A stretch of 64,000 nucleotides of DNA from JAWKOK01 sp963765875 (GCA_963765875.1 CAVXYK010000018.1:62001-126000), one strand, 5' to 3'; shown: positions 8,723-18,374, counted from the first letter of the stretch. The notes: generated by a model not told the origin, from the letters alone. Made by a program: numbers and translations.

Positions 8723-10612
8723 CTAGTCCGGCGCCCATTCAAATCTGCCGCTTTCAACGAGCGTTTCGGTCATGTTTCCATCTACGCTTAGCTCTAACGG
8801 CAACGCTTCTGTGCCTGACTGGCGCTGAACGACCAATTGGTATCCATCTTTTGTGATGGTCGGTGGCAGTTCGTAGGTGAAAGAGACTGTCTGCTTCTCT
8901 CCCGGAGGCAGCACGAACCAGCCTGCGAAGACCTGCGTTCCATTCTCACCGCGGCGAGTCGTCACCAAGTCAAGCTGAAAGCCTTGCGTGTCGAGCAATT
9001 GACTTCGAGCGGGGACATAGAGGCGCACAAAATCGAAGTAGCAGCGCTCAACCATGTCATCATAACTCTCACCATAACGAGGCTCCTGATTGCAGATGTG
9101 GTCAGGGCTCTCGACTGGATGATGATAGTCGATGGTCGTCGTGGCAACGGCTGGTCCATCATCATCTGTTGGCCATATGACTTCATGGCGGACCGTCGGC
9201 TGGATGACTGAGTTGACCTTGTTGTAGCCCATATTTGTGTCGACCAAGGCCAGAAAATCGGTGTCGACCGGCGAATACAGACCGCCATCCCAGCCCAGCT
9301 CAGCAAATGGGGGCGCTGCCTCGGGGTTGGAGAGCCAGACTTGTATCGACCGTTCGTCAAGACTGGCCAGGGTCGCTTCCGCCAATGCAGGATAGCTAAA
9401 ATTACCCGATTCGAGTCTCTGTAGCGCAGCGCCGGCCAGCGCCGGCATGAATTCCTTGCGCTGTGACCACCATTCGCCCTTTGTTTCGGCATCCGTTTGA
9501 TCGTCCCCTTCGGCGTCCAGCGGTTGCGCCCATACTTCTTTGATGAAGTCGACGATGTTGCTGCCGGTGATCTCCTGATCTGCGCCTGCAATTTGCAGTG
9601 GACCCAATGCCTGCACTAGTTTCTCAACCGCATGCATATCGATGCTGATGACACCGTCGACATCGATACCCGTCTCCTTGAGATAGAACGATCGCGCTAG
9701 CTTTGCCGAGGTTGGAAAGTCAGGCGACCAGTTGGTGTCCCGAAAGAGCATGACGGGAATACTCATGTACTCTTGCATGGGCTGGGGAGCAGGTGGATAC
9801 TCGCTGTCTCGCCGATAGATCTGATAGCTGTCGACGAAGTCCATTTCAGCAATTTTTCCATTCTCGATTGTGAGACGTCCAACAGCAGAAATGAACCCTC
9901 CCGTCGCGCGCAATTCATGGTTGTTGTGCACCAGAACCAGGTATGTTTTGGGGTGGTCGAAGCCCAAAAGCGATGAAGCCTGGGGAGCCAGGCCGAGACC
10001 AACAGGCAACAGACGACTCAGGGCCTGTACATCGCTAAACCGTTCAAAGACGGCAGGGTGAAGACCGGCGCTGTCGACCGAGTTAAGAACGAGGCTAGCA
10101 GTGCCGGCATCCGGCGCTAGCTGTGCCAGATCCTCTCCACCAGCCGTCACGGCCTCAACAAGCTGCGCTAGACTCAGATCATCGGCGGACATTCGCAACA
10201 TCGGCAAGAGCGCAACGAGTGCATCACTCCCGATCCTCGCCATCGCACTTCCGGCCGACAATAGTTCCGGCACAGCTGCTATGGTACTGCCGACAGATGT
10301 AAGTCCTTCCAGCCCATTCAGCAGCGGTGCGATTGGCCTCATCTGTTGTTCCACAGCCTCCATCGTGACAGCGATATGCTGAAACTCATCGCTGAGCAAG
10401 GACAGTTGAGCATCCGAACGCTCGGATCGCACAATGTCCGCCACCCTCAGTCCGCTTTGCAGCATCGTCCAGCCTTGAAACGAAATCCGAACCAGAAAAG
10501 CGCCGACCAGAAGTAGGAGAGCAATTAATAGAATAGATAGGATGCGACCAGCGAGCTGTCGGTGGGCGGCTTTGTCGTCAATCCGTAGTTCGTTGTCAGA
10601 TGCAGTAGTCAT
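8723..10612 (-). CDS. DUF4012 domain-containing membrane protein
   Basis: 629 residues: a short cytoplasmic N-terminus, one membrane helix at about 22-45 (ILLIALLLLVGAFLVRI), then a large extracytoplasmic part. The middle has the DUF4012 hallmark (VLVHNNHELRATGGFISAVG) and VISIDMHAVEKLVQALGP. DUF4012 proteins often lie in exopolysaccharide and cell-surface loci of Chloroflexota and Actinobacteria; their biochemical function is not known to me. It is the last gene of a five-gene minus-strand envelope cluster and starts 10 bases after the DUF2723 gene ends, so they are probably co-transcribed. Confidence 0.9.
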   Translation of the reverse strand: MTTASDNELRIDDKAAHRQLAGRILSILLIALLLLVGAFLVRISFQGWTMLQSGLRVADIVRSERSDAQLSLLSDEFQHIAVTMEAVEQQMRPIAPLLNGLEGLTSVGSTIAAVPELLSAGSAMARIGSDALVALLPMLRMSADDLSLAQLVEAVTAGGEDLAQLAPDAGTASLVLNSVDSAGLHPAVFERFSDVQALSRLLPVGLGLAPQASSLLGFDHPKTYLVLVHNNHELRATGGFISAVGRLTIENGKIAEMDFVDSYQIYRRDSEYPPAPQPMQEYMSIPVMLFRDTNWSPDFPTSAKLARSFYLKETGIDVDGVISIDMHAVEKLVQALGPLQIAGADQEITGSNIVDFIKEVWAQPLDAEGDDQTDAETKGEWWSQRKEFMPALAGAALQRLESGNFSYPALAEATLASLDERSIQVWLSNPEAAPPFAELGWDGGLYSPVDTDFLALVDTNMGYNKVNSVIQPTVRHEVIWPTDDDGPAVATTTIDYHHPVESPDHICNQEPRYGESYDDMVERCYFDFVRLYVPARSQLLDTQGFQLDLVTTRRGENGTQVFAGWFVLPPGEKQTVSFTYELPPTITKDGYQLVVQRQSGTEALPLELSVDGNMTETLVESGRFEWAPD

Positions 10613-10622
10613 GATCGAAAAC

Positions 10623-12182
10623 TCAATATTGTCGGTAACGCCAAAGTGGGCCAGCCGGAATCAACTGATCATCCGGAACGATGGGCAATTTCTCGCTAAA
10701 AAAGACGGGCCGTTCGTCCACATTTGCAGCCAACATGGCCTCAACCGACTGATCAACAGCAGGAACATGAGGATACAGTTCACCAAGCAGGCGACGATAC
10801 CACTCAAATTGATAAAGAGCATAGTTTACCAATATCACATCCGATGCGCTTTTCTGCAATTCTCCACTGCCCCAGTTCCCGTACCAGAGTGAAAATGTAG
10901 GCGCATCCTCCTGGGTAATCACGATACTGCCAGGCTCGATTGCCCCCATAGCACCAGCCAAGAAAATCTCGGCTTCATCTGAGGTATGAATCATGATCGC
11001 AGGTGCACGCACAATCGCTAAGGTGATTAGCCCGCTAATCGCTACGCCGCCAACCAGATAGGCGACCCACGACGCAGCAACCTTGATCTCGAGCCACTCG
11101 GCAAGGGCATAGACTCCTGTGGCGAAGAGGAGGGCGAGAAGCCAGACAACGGGCAAAAGATAGATTTCATTGTCACGTGTGTAGTATGCCAACGAGTAGA
11201 CGCTGATCGGCAAAATCCACAGCAGCGCAAAGGTGCGTCCCTTGGGCCAAGCTTCGTCCCAGTAGGCCAAACCCCAGAGGGCAAGACCAAGGCCGATGGG
11301 CGTCAACTGGGTTGCCAGCGTGTTGGCCCACACGGCGAGACGGCTGACAATGCTCTGCAACGAACCGTCAAAGAGATAGCCTCGATAGGCACTGCCGCTG
11401 ACCAGCCATAGAAAGCCCTGCCAATTGTCTGCATAGCCCCAATTGATCGGCGGCGGTTCTCCATCGCCCGCGGCCAACAGGGGAATCCGCAAATAGAAAG
11501 ACATGCCCAAGAGCAGGCCCGATGCCATGAAAAGAAGCGCCCGGCGAAACGATTTCGTCCCGGTTCGCACGGCCCATTCATAGTAGAGTGCAGCAGGGAG
11601 CAGCAAGACGAACGTCAGATGGTTTGCCATACCCAGAGCAACAACAGGGATCAAAAGGATGGGTCTACTCGGATGAACCAGAACCGCCCACGCCAGCAAG
11701 GTCATTGCCAACATGTGCAAGGCATAGACCTCGGTAATCACCGCCTGGCTCCAAGGAAGGAGGCTGATGGCCCAGGCCAGGCCGGCGACTACGGTCCAGA
11801 TCCATGCCGAGGATCGATTACGGAAAAGGCGCCCTGCGACAATGACGGTGACGCCCACGCTTAGCGACGCAAGCAAGGCGCTGAGTAGATTCCCTCGCCA
11901 GGCAAGTTCAGTGGCAGGCGCAACAACACCCACCAAGCCCAGCCAGCCACGTAGCAACCATGTGTACAGCGGATAGCCGGGCGGATGAGGAATGCCGTTG
12001 GTGACTGCCGCAGCGATCAGTTCCCCGCCGTCCGCGCCTTGATGCGCCCATGTCAATCCCTGTGCCAGTGAATAGGCATAGATCACAAAAGCGGACCCCG
12101 TGGCGACAAGAAAACTTATCATGTCGATCCACGGGGTCGCAGTTCTAGCATCTGAAGTTGGGCGGGGCGAGTCCGATGTCAC
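10623..12182 (-). CDS. DUF2723 polytopic membrane protein, putative glycosyltransferase
   Basis: 519 residues with about ten membrane helices and a soluble C-terminal domain. The N-terminal loop (WAHQGADGGELIAAAVTNGI then PHPPGYPLYTWLLRG) matches the conserved first loop of DUF2723 proteins, which resemble the PMT/GT-C family that transfers lipid-linked sugars on the outer membrane face. The acidic residue in the first loop, needed by GT-C enzymes, is present. Donor and acceptor are unknown. It sits between the SH3-DUF11 gene (24-base gap) and the DUF4012 gene (10-base gap), supporting a role in surface glycan assembly. Confidence 0.88.
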   Translation of the reverse strand: MTSDSPRPTSDARTATPWIDMISFLVATGSAFVIYAYSLAQGLTWAHQGADGGELIAAAVTNGIPHPPGYPLYTWLLRGWLGLVGVVAPATELAWRGNLLSALLASLSVGVTVIVAGRLFRNRSSAWIWTVVAGLAWAISLLPWSQAVITEVYALHMLAMTLLAWAVLVHPSRPILLIPVVALGMANHLTFVLLLPAALYYEWAVRTGTKSFRRALLFMASGLLLGMSFYLRIPLLAAGDGEPPPINWGYADNWQGFLWLVSGSAYRGYLFDGSLQSIVSRLAVWANTLATQLTPIGLGLALWGLAYWDEAWPKGRTFALLWILPISVYSLAYYTRDNEIYLLPVVWLLALLFATGVYALAEWLEIKVAASWVAYLVGGVAISGLITLAIVRAPAIMIHTSDEAEIFLAGAMGAIEPGSIVITQEDAPTFSLWYGNWGSGELQKSASDVILVNYALYQFEWYRRLLGELYPHVPAVDQSVEAMLAANVDERPVFFSEKLPIVPDDQLIPAGPLWRYRQY

Positions 12183-12206
12183 GTGAGCTGATTTCTTGAT
12201 ACCGGT

Positions 12207-13316
12207 CTAGAAGTCGGGCAGGGCTATTGGCGCCATACCGATTGACACGGCGCTTGTGACGCTGGGCGCGTTGTCCGCATTGACCGCGGCCAAGTCGTCA
12301 ACCACCGCGCCGGCGGGGAGATCACTGGCGATGGTCACAGAAACAATCGCACTGCCGGACTCTCCCACCTCTAGCTTCGGCCACTTGACGCGCACGATCA
12401 AGCCGCTCTCTCGGTTCGACTCACTGACGGTTCCATCACCATCGGCGGTGGCCGAGACGTAGGTTAGCTCACCAGGAAGCTGATTGCGCAATAGAACATT
12501 GGCAACTTCCTGTTCGCCGGTGTTGGTCACCGTGAAGCGGAGTTCAACTGTATCCCCTTGTGAGGCGTAGGGCGGTGACTGTTGAATCTCGAGTTGCAGT
12601 TCACTCGCTCCCTGGGCTACGGTTGCACCGGTTGTCGCAGCTTCATCGGCCTGCACATCTGCTTCGGAGGCAAGTATGGCTACAAGCTCATCCAAATCCC
12701 GGATGACCGGCAACGCATTGCCTACTTCAATCCGAGAGCCGTCGGGCTTGATGAACTGAGCGCTAGCCCAGCCGGGCACGCCCGCCTCGCCTACGCAGCA
12801 GATCGCCCACCAGGAGCCCGCATCGTTGCGCGCCATCAACTGCACACGTTCGCCACTGTTCATCGTGCCGACGATGTCAAAGTCGGTGCCAGGGCCAGAA
12901 CGCACGTTCAGTCGCACAACTACAACTTCCCCGCCGGGTAGATTGTCTAGTGCAAATGCACCAGGATTGCCGGCATCTAATACGTCGCCCTCTTCGAGCG
13001 CCTCTGGCTCAGGCGTGCCTTCCGGATCCGGCAACGATTCATCAGGAGCGTTGCTATCCCCATTATCGCTATCGTCACTGCCTTCGTCTCTATCCTCATC
13101 GTCGTCATCGTCGTCATCGTCGTTGTGCGGCGTTGCCGTCGGAACGCTGGTCGGATCAGGTCTCGGCGTTGGGTCAGGCACCGTCTGATTGTGCGGGGCT
13201 GCGGATGGTGCAGCCCAGGTCGGCACGTACGAAATCATGAGCAACGCAGCCATAACAAGCGTCAGAATTCCGATCCAATATCGACGCCTTACCAATCCAG
13301 TCTTCGGTCGATTCAT
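12207..13316 (-). CDS. Exported SH3-type 3 and DUF11 domain protein
   Basis: 369 residues with an N-terminal membrane/signal segment (WIGILTLVMAALLMISYVPTWA). A Pro/Thr-rich and then Asp-rich linker follows, containing eight Asp in a row, then a bacterial SH3 domain (LNVRSGPGTDFDIVGTMNSG) and a DUF11/CARDB-like beta-sandwich (VELRFTVTNTGEQEVANVLL). SH3 domains of this type bind cell-wall or surface polymers; DUF11 domains occur in adhesins. No catalytic residues are seen. The SH3 part resembles that of the lipoprotein at 46.1-47.6 kb. It lies within the envelope cluster and is probably exported and surface associated. Confidence 0.85.
   Translation of the reverse strand: MNRPKTGLVRRRYWIGILTLVMAALLMISYVPTWAAPSAAPHNQTVPDPTPRPDPTSVPTATPHNDDDDDDDDEDRDEGSDDSDNGDSNAPDESLPDPEGTPEPEALEEGDVLDAGNPGAFALDNLPGGEVVVVRLNVRSGPGTDFDIVGTMNSGERVQLMARNDAGSWWAICCVGEAGVPGWASAQFIKPDGSRIEVGNALPVIRDLDELVAILASEADVQADEAATTGATVAQGASELQLEIQQSPPYASQGDTVELRFTVTNTGEQEVANVLLRNQLPGELTYVSATADGDGTVSESNRESGLIVRVKWPKLEVGESGSAIVSVTIASDLPAGAVVDDLAAVNADNAPSVTSAVSIGMAPIALPDF
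13100..13132. repeat. GAT/GAC triplet run coding poly-aspartate
   Basis: A run of CATCGT and CGT triplets (minus strand GAT/GAC) codes the Asp-rich linker of the SH3-DUF11 protein. Such runs change length by slippage. Confidence 0.7.
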
Positions 13317-13451
13317 CAGTCAATATTCCTCCATGGGGGGAACTAGTACGTCGGCAGACTTTTTCTGCCGGTTCACGAGCCAGTGTCTGTGCCGATGCAT
13401 TTAGGTTTCACTACAGAAAAAACTGGTCACCAAACCGAGATCGGTGAAACA

Positions 13452-15113
13452 CTAGTATGCACCGCTACCGCGAAAAATCGCGGGGATCGTTCGCAACATG
13501 ATCTCGAAGTCATGCAGCAAACTGTAGTTGTCAATATAGTTGATCTCGAGCTTCAAGCGTTCGTGCAGGCAGAGGTTGCCACGACCGTTGATCTGCATTG
13601 GGCCTGTCAGGCCGGGCTTCACAGCCAGTCTGCGCCGCTGTTCATCTGTGTAGAGTCGAACGATACGCTCATCCTCTGGGCGGGGGCCGACAAGGCTCAT
13701 ATCACCGCGTAGCACATTAATGAGCTGTGGCGCCTCATCCAAGCTTGTTCGACGTAGGATTCGTCCCACACGCGTCACTCGTGGATCATCGGCTATTTTG
13801 TAGACCGGTTCCGGCAACGAATCCAGATCGACCAATGATTCCAACTGGGCGTCTGCATCCTGAACCATGCTGCGCAACTTGATGATGCGAAACGGGCGTC
13901 CGTCTTCACCGATTCGTACCTGATGGTATATTGCCGGTCCAGGCGTGTCAAACTTAACGGCCAAAGCTGCAATGGCAACGAGCGGAATCGAGATGAATAG
14001 CCCAACAAGCGCGCCGACAACGTCGACCAACCGCTTCACGATTCGCTTCCACCCAGGGATCACAGGTTGGTGTGCGCCTGGCAATGTGCCGGCAAAGTGA
14101 ACCGTGCCCACTAAGAAGCCGAGCCCTAATGCGATTGCGCGTGCGCCCAATAAGAATAGGCCAACGAAAGCCAAAGGCCACGAGTTGCGCGCTAATTTGT
14201 TCAGAAACGGCAAGGTCGTCATGACAAAAGCGAATGCAATGAAGACGAACGGCACCCAGAGCCAGCGCAAGGGTGGCCAGAAAAGACCAACTGCCATCAA
14301 GACGCCTGTTGCCAACAGCATCGCCACCAACACAATTTGGAGCTTCAGCACCTGCGGCGTATGGCTATCTTGAACCATTCGCTCCGGGTGCCAACGAGCC
14401 AGCAGCGCTTTCCAATACCCGATGTAGTACTTACGACGCATGTACTCTTTTAGGTCGCTATCGTGAAGATGTGACACTTGGGCGTCCGGTTCGAAGACCA
14501 GACGATAGCCCTTGCCGGCAAGGCGGAAGCTCAATTCTTGATCTTCAACGCTTGCGGTCGTAAATATCGGGTCAAATCCTCCGTTTTCCAGAAATATATC
14601 ACGACGGTAGGCGGCCGAATAGGTATCGATGAAATCGATCTGCTCCTGGCCCGCCATGCGATCATAGCGATCTTCATACTCTGCCTGCACAAAACGTGGG
14701 GCAAAGGATTCTTGCTCCGTGACATACGTCCCCTTGGCGCCGACAACCGCCTCATCCTCAAAGGGACGGAGCAAGGCAGAGATCCAACCGGGCAGCGGCG
14801 CGCAGTCTGCATCGGTGAAAAGCAGTAGCGGCGCACTTGCCTCCCGGGCCCCGAAGTTACGAGCAGCGGCCGGGCCGGCATTTTCCTGATGCAACAGTCG
14901 AATCCGGATGGTTTCGTGATGCTCCCGCCATTCGTTGACAACGTTGCATGTATTGTCATGAGAACCATCATCGACAACGAGGATCTCGTATTCAGTCGGC
15001 TCCACCGTCTGTTCAGCAAGCGCGTCGAGACATCTTTCTATCGTCCTCTCGCCGTTATAGACAGGGACGATGATGGCACAGCGTAAGTTGTTGGCAGTTT
15101 GCGTCATTATCAT
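13452..15113 (-). CDS. GT2 glycosyltransferase fused to a lipid-linked sugar-phosphate transferase
   Basis: 553 residues with two enzymes in one chain. Residues about 10-240 are a family 2 glycosyltransferase: CAIIVPVYNGERTIERCLDA, LVVDDGSHDNT and LLFTDADCAP (DxD-type). Three or four membrane helices follow. The C-terminal 200 residues are a bacterial sugar transferase (WcaJ/PssY type) that starts exopolysaccharide synthesis by moving sugar-phosphate onto undecaprenyl phosphate: KRLVDVVGALVGL, FRIIKLRSM, TSLDEAPQLINVLRGDMSLV, GPRPE and KPGLTGPMQINGRG. The fusion suggests the first and second sugar additions are coupled. It follows the sortase-like gene by 65 bases. Start could be the first or third codon (MIMTQ). 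Confidence 0.92.
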   Translation of the reverse strand: MIMTQTANNLRCAIIVPVYNGERTIERCLDALAEQTVEPTEYEILVVDDGSHDNTCNVVNEWREHHETIRIRLLHQENAGPAAARNFGAREASAPLLLFTDADCAPLPGWISALLRPFEDEAVVGAKGTYVTEQESFAPRFVQAEYEDRYDRMAGQEQIDFIDTYSAAYRRDIFLENGGFDPIFTTASVEDQELSFRLAGKGYRLVFEPDAQVSHLHDSDLKEYMRRKYYIGYWKALLARWHPERMVQDSHTPQVLKLQIVLVAMLLATGVLMAVGLFWPPLRWLWVPFVFIAFAFVMTTLPFLNKLARNSWPLAFVGLFLLGARAIALGLGFLVGTVHFAGTLPGAHQPVIPGWKRIVKRLVDVVGALVGLFISIPLVAIAALAVKFDTPGPAIYHQVRIGEDGRPFRIIKLRSMVQDADAQLESLVDLDSLPEPVYKIADDPRVTRVGRILRRTSLDEAPQLINVLRGDMSLVGPRPEDERIVRLYTDEQRRRLAVKPGLTGPMQINGRGNLCLHERLKLEINYIDNYSLLHDFEIMLRTIPAIFRGSGAY

Positions 15114-15178
15114 TATGCTAGTTGGTCATATCCACAAAGCGGCTCTCAACAGCGTCGCCATCTCGCAGAAACCCTTGC

Positions 15179-15865
15179 TTACTCAACGCCAAGTAGTTCG
15201 GCCTGAGCAAAAATCCGGTGTGTCGTCGTGAAGTCGGGCCACCCGGTGATCAACGTCAACACGCCTTCATCGGTCTGATTCAGATAGTTCATTGCCTGAT
15301 CCATCTCGTCTTCGGATGCGCCTAATGCCGGAATCGGCTCGGAGATATCGATGACCTGATAGACAAAGACAACGCCCTCTTCATCTTCGACCAGAACTTC
15401 CTGCCCGACGATAACATCTCCCAAAGAGAGTGGTGCAAGGAGGGCATCACCACGAACTTGATGGCCGGAAAGAATCAGGTTGCCGCTTGCACCCGCACGC
15501 GCACTGTTGACGTGCCAGCCAATCGCACTTTCAGGCACAATCCACTTGGTCATGCGCTCGCCGTCAATCTCTTCAACGCTCCATCCCATAGGCTCGACAG
15601 TCGCCTCGAGCTGTATATCGGGGATGCTAAGCATGATCGGCGGCAACGCTTGGTCCGCCGACAATGGGTCAATCCCCTCGAACGACGTCTCCGATTCGGC
15701 TCCTTCACCGGCTGTCTCAGAAGCGCGTGAATCTGAACCAACTAGCGCTCCCTGGGGCGTAGATCCACAGGCGCTGACAATGAAGATCAACAGCACCGAA
15801 AGTACGATCAGCAAAAGGCGATCAGGCACCTTTGCGGTAATCAATCTGTGTGAAGAAGAAGGCAT
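15179..15865 (-). CDS. Sortase-like lipoprotein lacking the catalytic cysteine
   Basis: 228 residues with a lipobox (LIFIVSACGS), so predicted to be membrane-anchored outside. The C-terminal 140 residues have the sortase fold pattern: LSIPDIQLEATVEPMGW, the His in LILSGHQ, LGDVIVGQEV and a last strand LTLITGWPDFTTTHRIF. In active sortases the last strand ends TLxTC; here the codon is GGG (Gly). The later Arg is present. A sortase joins proteins to the wall or to each other through a Cys thioester, so this protein is probably not a transpeptidase. It is the first gene of the envelope cluster. Sortase similarity is clear; loss of the Cys is seen directly. Confidence 0.82.
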   Translation of the reverse strand: MPSSSHRLITAKVPDRLLLIVLSVLLIFIVSACGSTPQGALVGSDSRASETAGEGAESETSFEGIDPLSADQALPPIMLSIPDIQLEATVEPMGWSVEEIDGERMTKWIVPESAIGWHVNSARAGASGNLILSGHQVRGDALLAPLSLGDVIVGQEVLVEDEEGVVFVYQVIDISEPIPALGASEDEMDQAMNYLNQTDEGVLTLITGWPDFTTTHRIFAQAELLGVE

Positions 15866-16179
15866 AGTTTTATCCTAGGGCTGCCTGCGTCGTATCGAGA
15901 TACACGCAGATCACTGTTATTCTGACGTTGTAAGCAAGGCAATGAAACAGCGCCTGCAGTTGAGAGATTGTACTCTGTTTTTGCACGATTTTGCAAGCGA
16001 AAGCGGAAACCAAAGCCATAAACTGAAACTCCTTGGCGCCATCTTCCGACAACATATACGCTGGCCGCGGGCATGTGGTTACGCACATCGGCAGGGAACA
16101 GTGTTTGACAGGGCCGTCTTCATGGATCAGACGCTCAGAGAATCTTGCTTCGCACTGGCCTTCTCTGTACAATGTGCGT
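15866..16179. other. Intergenic region upstream of selC
   Basis: No convincing gene. It holds the leader of the sortase-like gene on the minus strand and, at its right end, the promoter of the tRNA-Sec gene. The rest shows no structure I can support. Confidence 0.5.
16145..16173 (+). promoter_or_regulatory. Promoter of selC
   Basis: TTGCTT (16145-16150), 17 bases, then TACAAT (16168-16173). The expected start site falls about seven bases later, at the 5' end of the tRNA. Confidence 0.65.
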
Positions 16180-16278
<99 letters not shown>

Positions 16279-16364
16279 ATGCCTCTAACATTTTCAACGG
16301 TTGAAGATTCCAGTCTGGAAATGGCCGCAAGAGGTCGACAGACCGAAATCTCAAGGTCGAACGC

Positions 16365-16778
16365 ATGGAAATTTCTCTATTTGAAGACGATGTTGAACTG
16401 CAGTTTGAACGAATTGTCCTCTACCCGTACCCTGACATGAAGCGCATCTGGACGCGGTGTTGGATTGCAGCGGTTCAGGATGAACAACCCAACGTCGAAA
16501 TCCGCGTTTTCAATCCTGACGGCAGCGAAAACGCAAGCGTTTACATGATGGCACAGACTGACCAACGCGTTGAAACCACGCTGCATCTGCGTGACCCTGT
16601 GCCCGGTGCAACGTACCATGTGGTCGCCGAACTCACTTCGGGCATCAGTGAGCATCCCGAAGTCCGAGATTCACAGAAATTTGACATGGTATTGGAGTTC
16701 CGAAACCCGGACGCAAACGAGGCGGGGTTTGGCATGGGCGTCGACTGGGACTCACTCGCAGCCAATCTGGACGAATAA
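16365..16778 (+). CDS. Small protein of unknown function
   Basis: 137 residues, acidic, no signal peptide or membrane segment. I do not recognise a family. The middle alternates hydrophobic and polar residues (VEIRVFNPDGSENASVYMM, VETTLHLRDPVPGATYHVVA), typical of a beta-sandwich. It lies 87 bases after selC and 115 bases before an ATP-grasp gene on the same strand and may be co-expressed with either. The frame has no TGA suggestive of selenocysteine. Gene status rests on codon pattern and the conserved-looking layout. Confidence 0.65.
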   Translation: MEISLFEDDVELQFERIVLYPYPDMKRIWTRCWIAAVQDEQPNVEIRVFNPDGSENASVYMMAQTDQRVETTLHLRDPVPGATYHVVAELTSGISEHPEVRDSQKFDMVLEFRNPDANEAGFGMGVDWDSLAANLDE

Positions 16779-16893
16779 AGGGATTGGCATGTTGCACTGT
16801 TTTCGTATGGTTTGCATCTAGATTTATCCTCAACTCGCTCTCCAAAACGAAAATCTGTGAGCCACTAGGATTGCCCGTCATTGGGAGAATATC

Positions 16894-17817
16894 ATGCGCG
16901 ACGTCAAGAAAATCGGGTTGCTTGTAGGTCGCGAGTGGAGCTTTCCTCCAGCCTTCCTGGATGAGGTCAACCGACGCAACGCCGGTGTGCTCGCAGAATA
17001 TGTGACGCTCGGCGGCTCGTACATGAACGAGCCTGTTGAATACGCTGTGATCGTCGATCGCATTAGCCACGAAGTCCCCTACTATCGTGCCTACTTGAAG
17101 AACGCAGCCCTGCAAGGAACCTATGTCATCAACAACCCATTTTGGTGGGGGGCTGATGACAAATACTTCGCAGCCAGCCTGGCTGATCGACTGGGGGTGC
17201 CTGGCCCCCGAACTGTCGTGCTTCCGATGAAGCAATATCCGAAAGGCGTGGTCGATGAAAGCTTGCGCAATCTGGCCTATCCGCTCGATTGGGACGCGCT
17301 TTTCGACTACGTCGGGCAGCCTGCCGTTCTCAAGGATGCGTGGGAGGGCTGGCATCAAGTCTATAAGGTAAATACGATCAATGAGTTGATCCAAGCCTAC
17401 GACAAGACAGGCACTCGCTGCATGGTCTTGCAGGAATTTGTGGCCTGGGATCAGTTCGTGCGCTGTATCTGCATCGGGCAGGAGACGATCATGCCCATCA
17501 AGTATGACCCCAGGGAGCGACTTCATCTGGTCGAACCGGACTATCTTGCCCCCGAGATTCATGCTAGCGTCGTCGAATATGCCCGTACCCTCAACCGCGC
17601 ATTGGGCTACGACATGAACAGCATTGAGTTCGCCATCCGCGACGGGATTCCTTACGCCATCGACTTCATGAATCCTGTGCCGGACATAGACATCAACAGC
17701 GTCACCCCACACTATTTTGAATGGGTGGTCAAGGCTATGGCCGATTTCTGCATCGAGATGGCGTTCAACCCACGACCCCGGCGCTCGGAGCATCATTGGG
17801 CGCAACATTTTGCGTAA
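16894..17817 (+). CDS. ATP-grasp domain protein
   Basis: 307 residues of the RimK/glutathione-synthase-like ATP-grasp type. A pre-ATP-grasp domain (KIGLLVGREWSFPPAFLDEV) is followed by lysine and lid regions (VGQPAVLKDAWEGWHQVYKV) and the metal-binding end SIEFAIRDGIPYAIDFMNPV with Glu, Asp and Asn in the right order. Such enzymes activate a carboxylate with ATP and join it to an amine or thiol. The substrate is not evident. It is preceded by the 16.4-kb small gene and followed by a repeat and yggX. Confidence 0.85.
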   Translation: MRDVKKIGLLVGREWSFPPAFLDEVNRRNAGVLAEYVTLGGSYMNEPVEYAVIVDRISHEVPYYRAYLKNAALQGTYVINNPFWWGADDKYFAASLADRLGVPGPRTVVLPMKQYPKGVVDESLRNLAYPLDWDALFDYVGQPAVLKDAWEGWHQVYKVNTINELIQAYDKTGTRCMVLQEFVAWDQFVRCICIGQETIMPIKYDPRERLHLVEPDYLAPEIHASVVEYARTLNRALGYDMNSIEFAIRDGIPYAIDFMNPVPDIDINSVTPHYFEWVVKAMADFCIEMAFNPRPRRSEHHWAQHFA

Positions 17818-17885
17818 GGCGTGAAGGAGTATTGTGCAATATGTCAGCGATGCTCCAACACATATGCTCGTCACCTATGAGTTCG

Positions 17886-18004
17886 CTGCAAAAGCCTTTT
17901 TCGCCACAGATTTGCACAGATGAAAAAGGATGGGACACAGATAGTACTAGGATTACTCTGGACATCCGTAAATCAGCTGTGGAAATCAGATCCTTATCTG
18001 TGGC
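17886..18004 (+). repeat. Intergenic 10-nt-word element (CACAGAT type), copy A
   Basis: Begins CTGCAAAAGCC, then CCACAGATTTGCACAGATG, a central GATAGTACTAGGATTACTCTGG and an inverted end TTATCTGTGGC. It is clearly homologous to the inverted copy at 30737-30867, which shares the CTGCAAAA start, the AAAAAGGAT block and the GATAGTACT centre. Noncoding; lies between the ATP-grasp gene and yggX. Confidence 0.8.
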
Positions 18005-18070
18005 TAATTTTTGTTTTAGCAGTAGAGTCACTTATCAGCAAGGATACTAGTCTGCAAAGGTGGAACAACC

Positions 18071-18371
18071 ATGGCACGTATGGTCAATTGTGTGAAATTC
18101 GGACGAGAGCTGCCGGGCATGGAAAAACCGCCCTATCCCGGTGAGTTGGGCCAACGCATCTATGACAACGTGTCGCAGGATGGGTGGGATGCCTGGATGC
18201 AGCACTCGGTCATCCTCATCAACCATTATGGGCTCAGCTTTGCCGATCCACGGGCCCGGGACTTCATGAAGGAACAAATGGAGGAATTTTTCTTCGGCGA
18301 GGACAGCGCAAATGCCGGAAGGGTGGACACCCGAAGGACAGAACGTCAAGGGCGCCGCGCCGCAAAAATAA
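18071..18371 (+). CDS. yggX: YggX-like Fe(II)-trafficking protein with a late frameshift
   Basis: About 100 residues. YggX-type proteins protect iron-sulfur clusters from oxidation and may move Fe(II). The N-terminus MARMVNCVKFGRELPGMEKP with the conserved Cys, PGELGQRIYDNVSQDGW, HSVILINHYGL and MEEFFFG match the family. Near 18316 one extra G (GCCGGAAGGG in place of GCCGAAGGG) breaks the frame; removing it gives the usual ending EGWTPEGQNVKGAAPQK and a stop at 18369-18371. Without correction the frame runs to 18394. It ends four bases before the convergent ATP-grasp gene. Confidence 0.88.
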
Positions 18372-18374
18372 TTA

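Noticed and set aside
15230..15260. Selenocysteine in place of the missing sortase Cys
   Set aside because: The codon at the position is GGG, not TGA.
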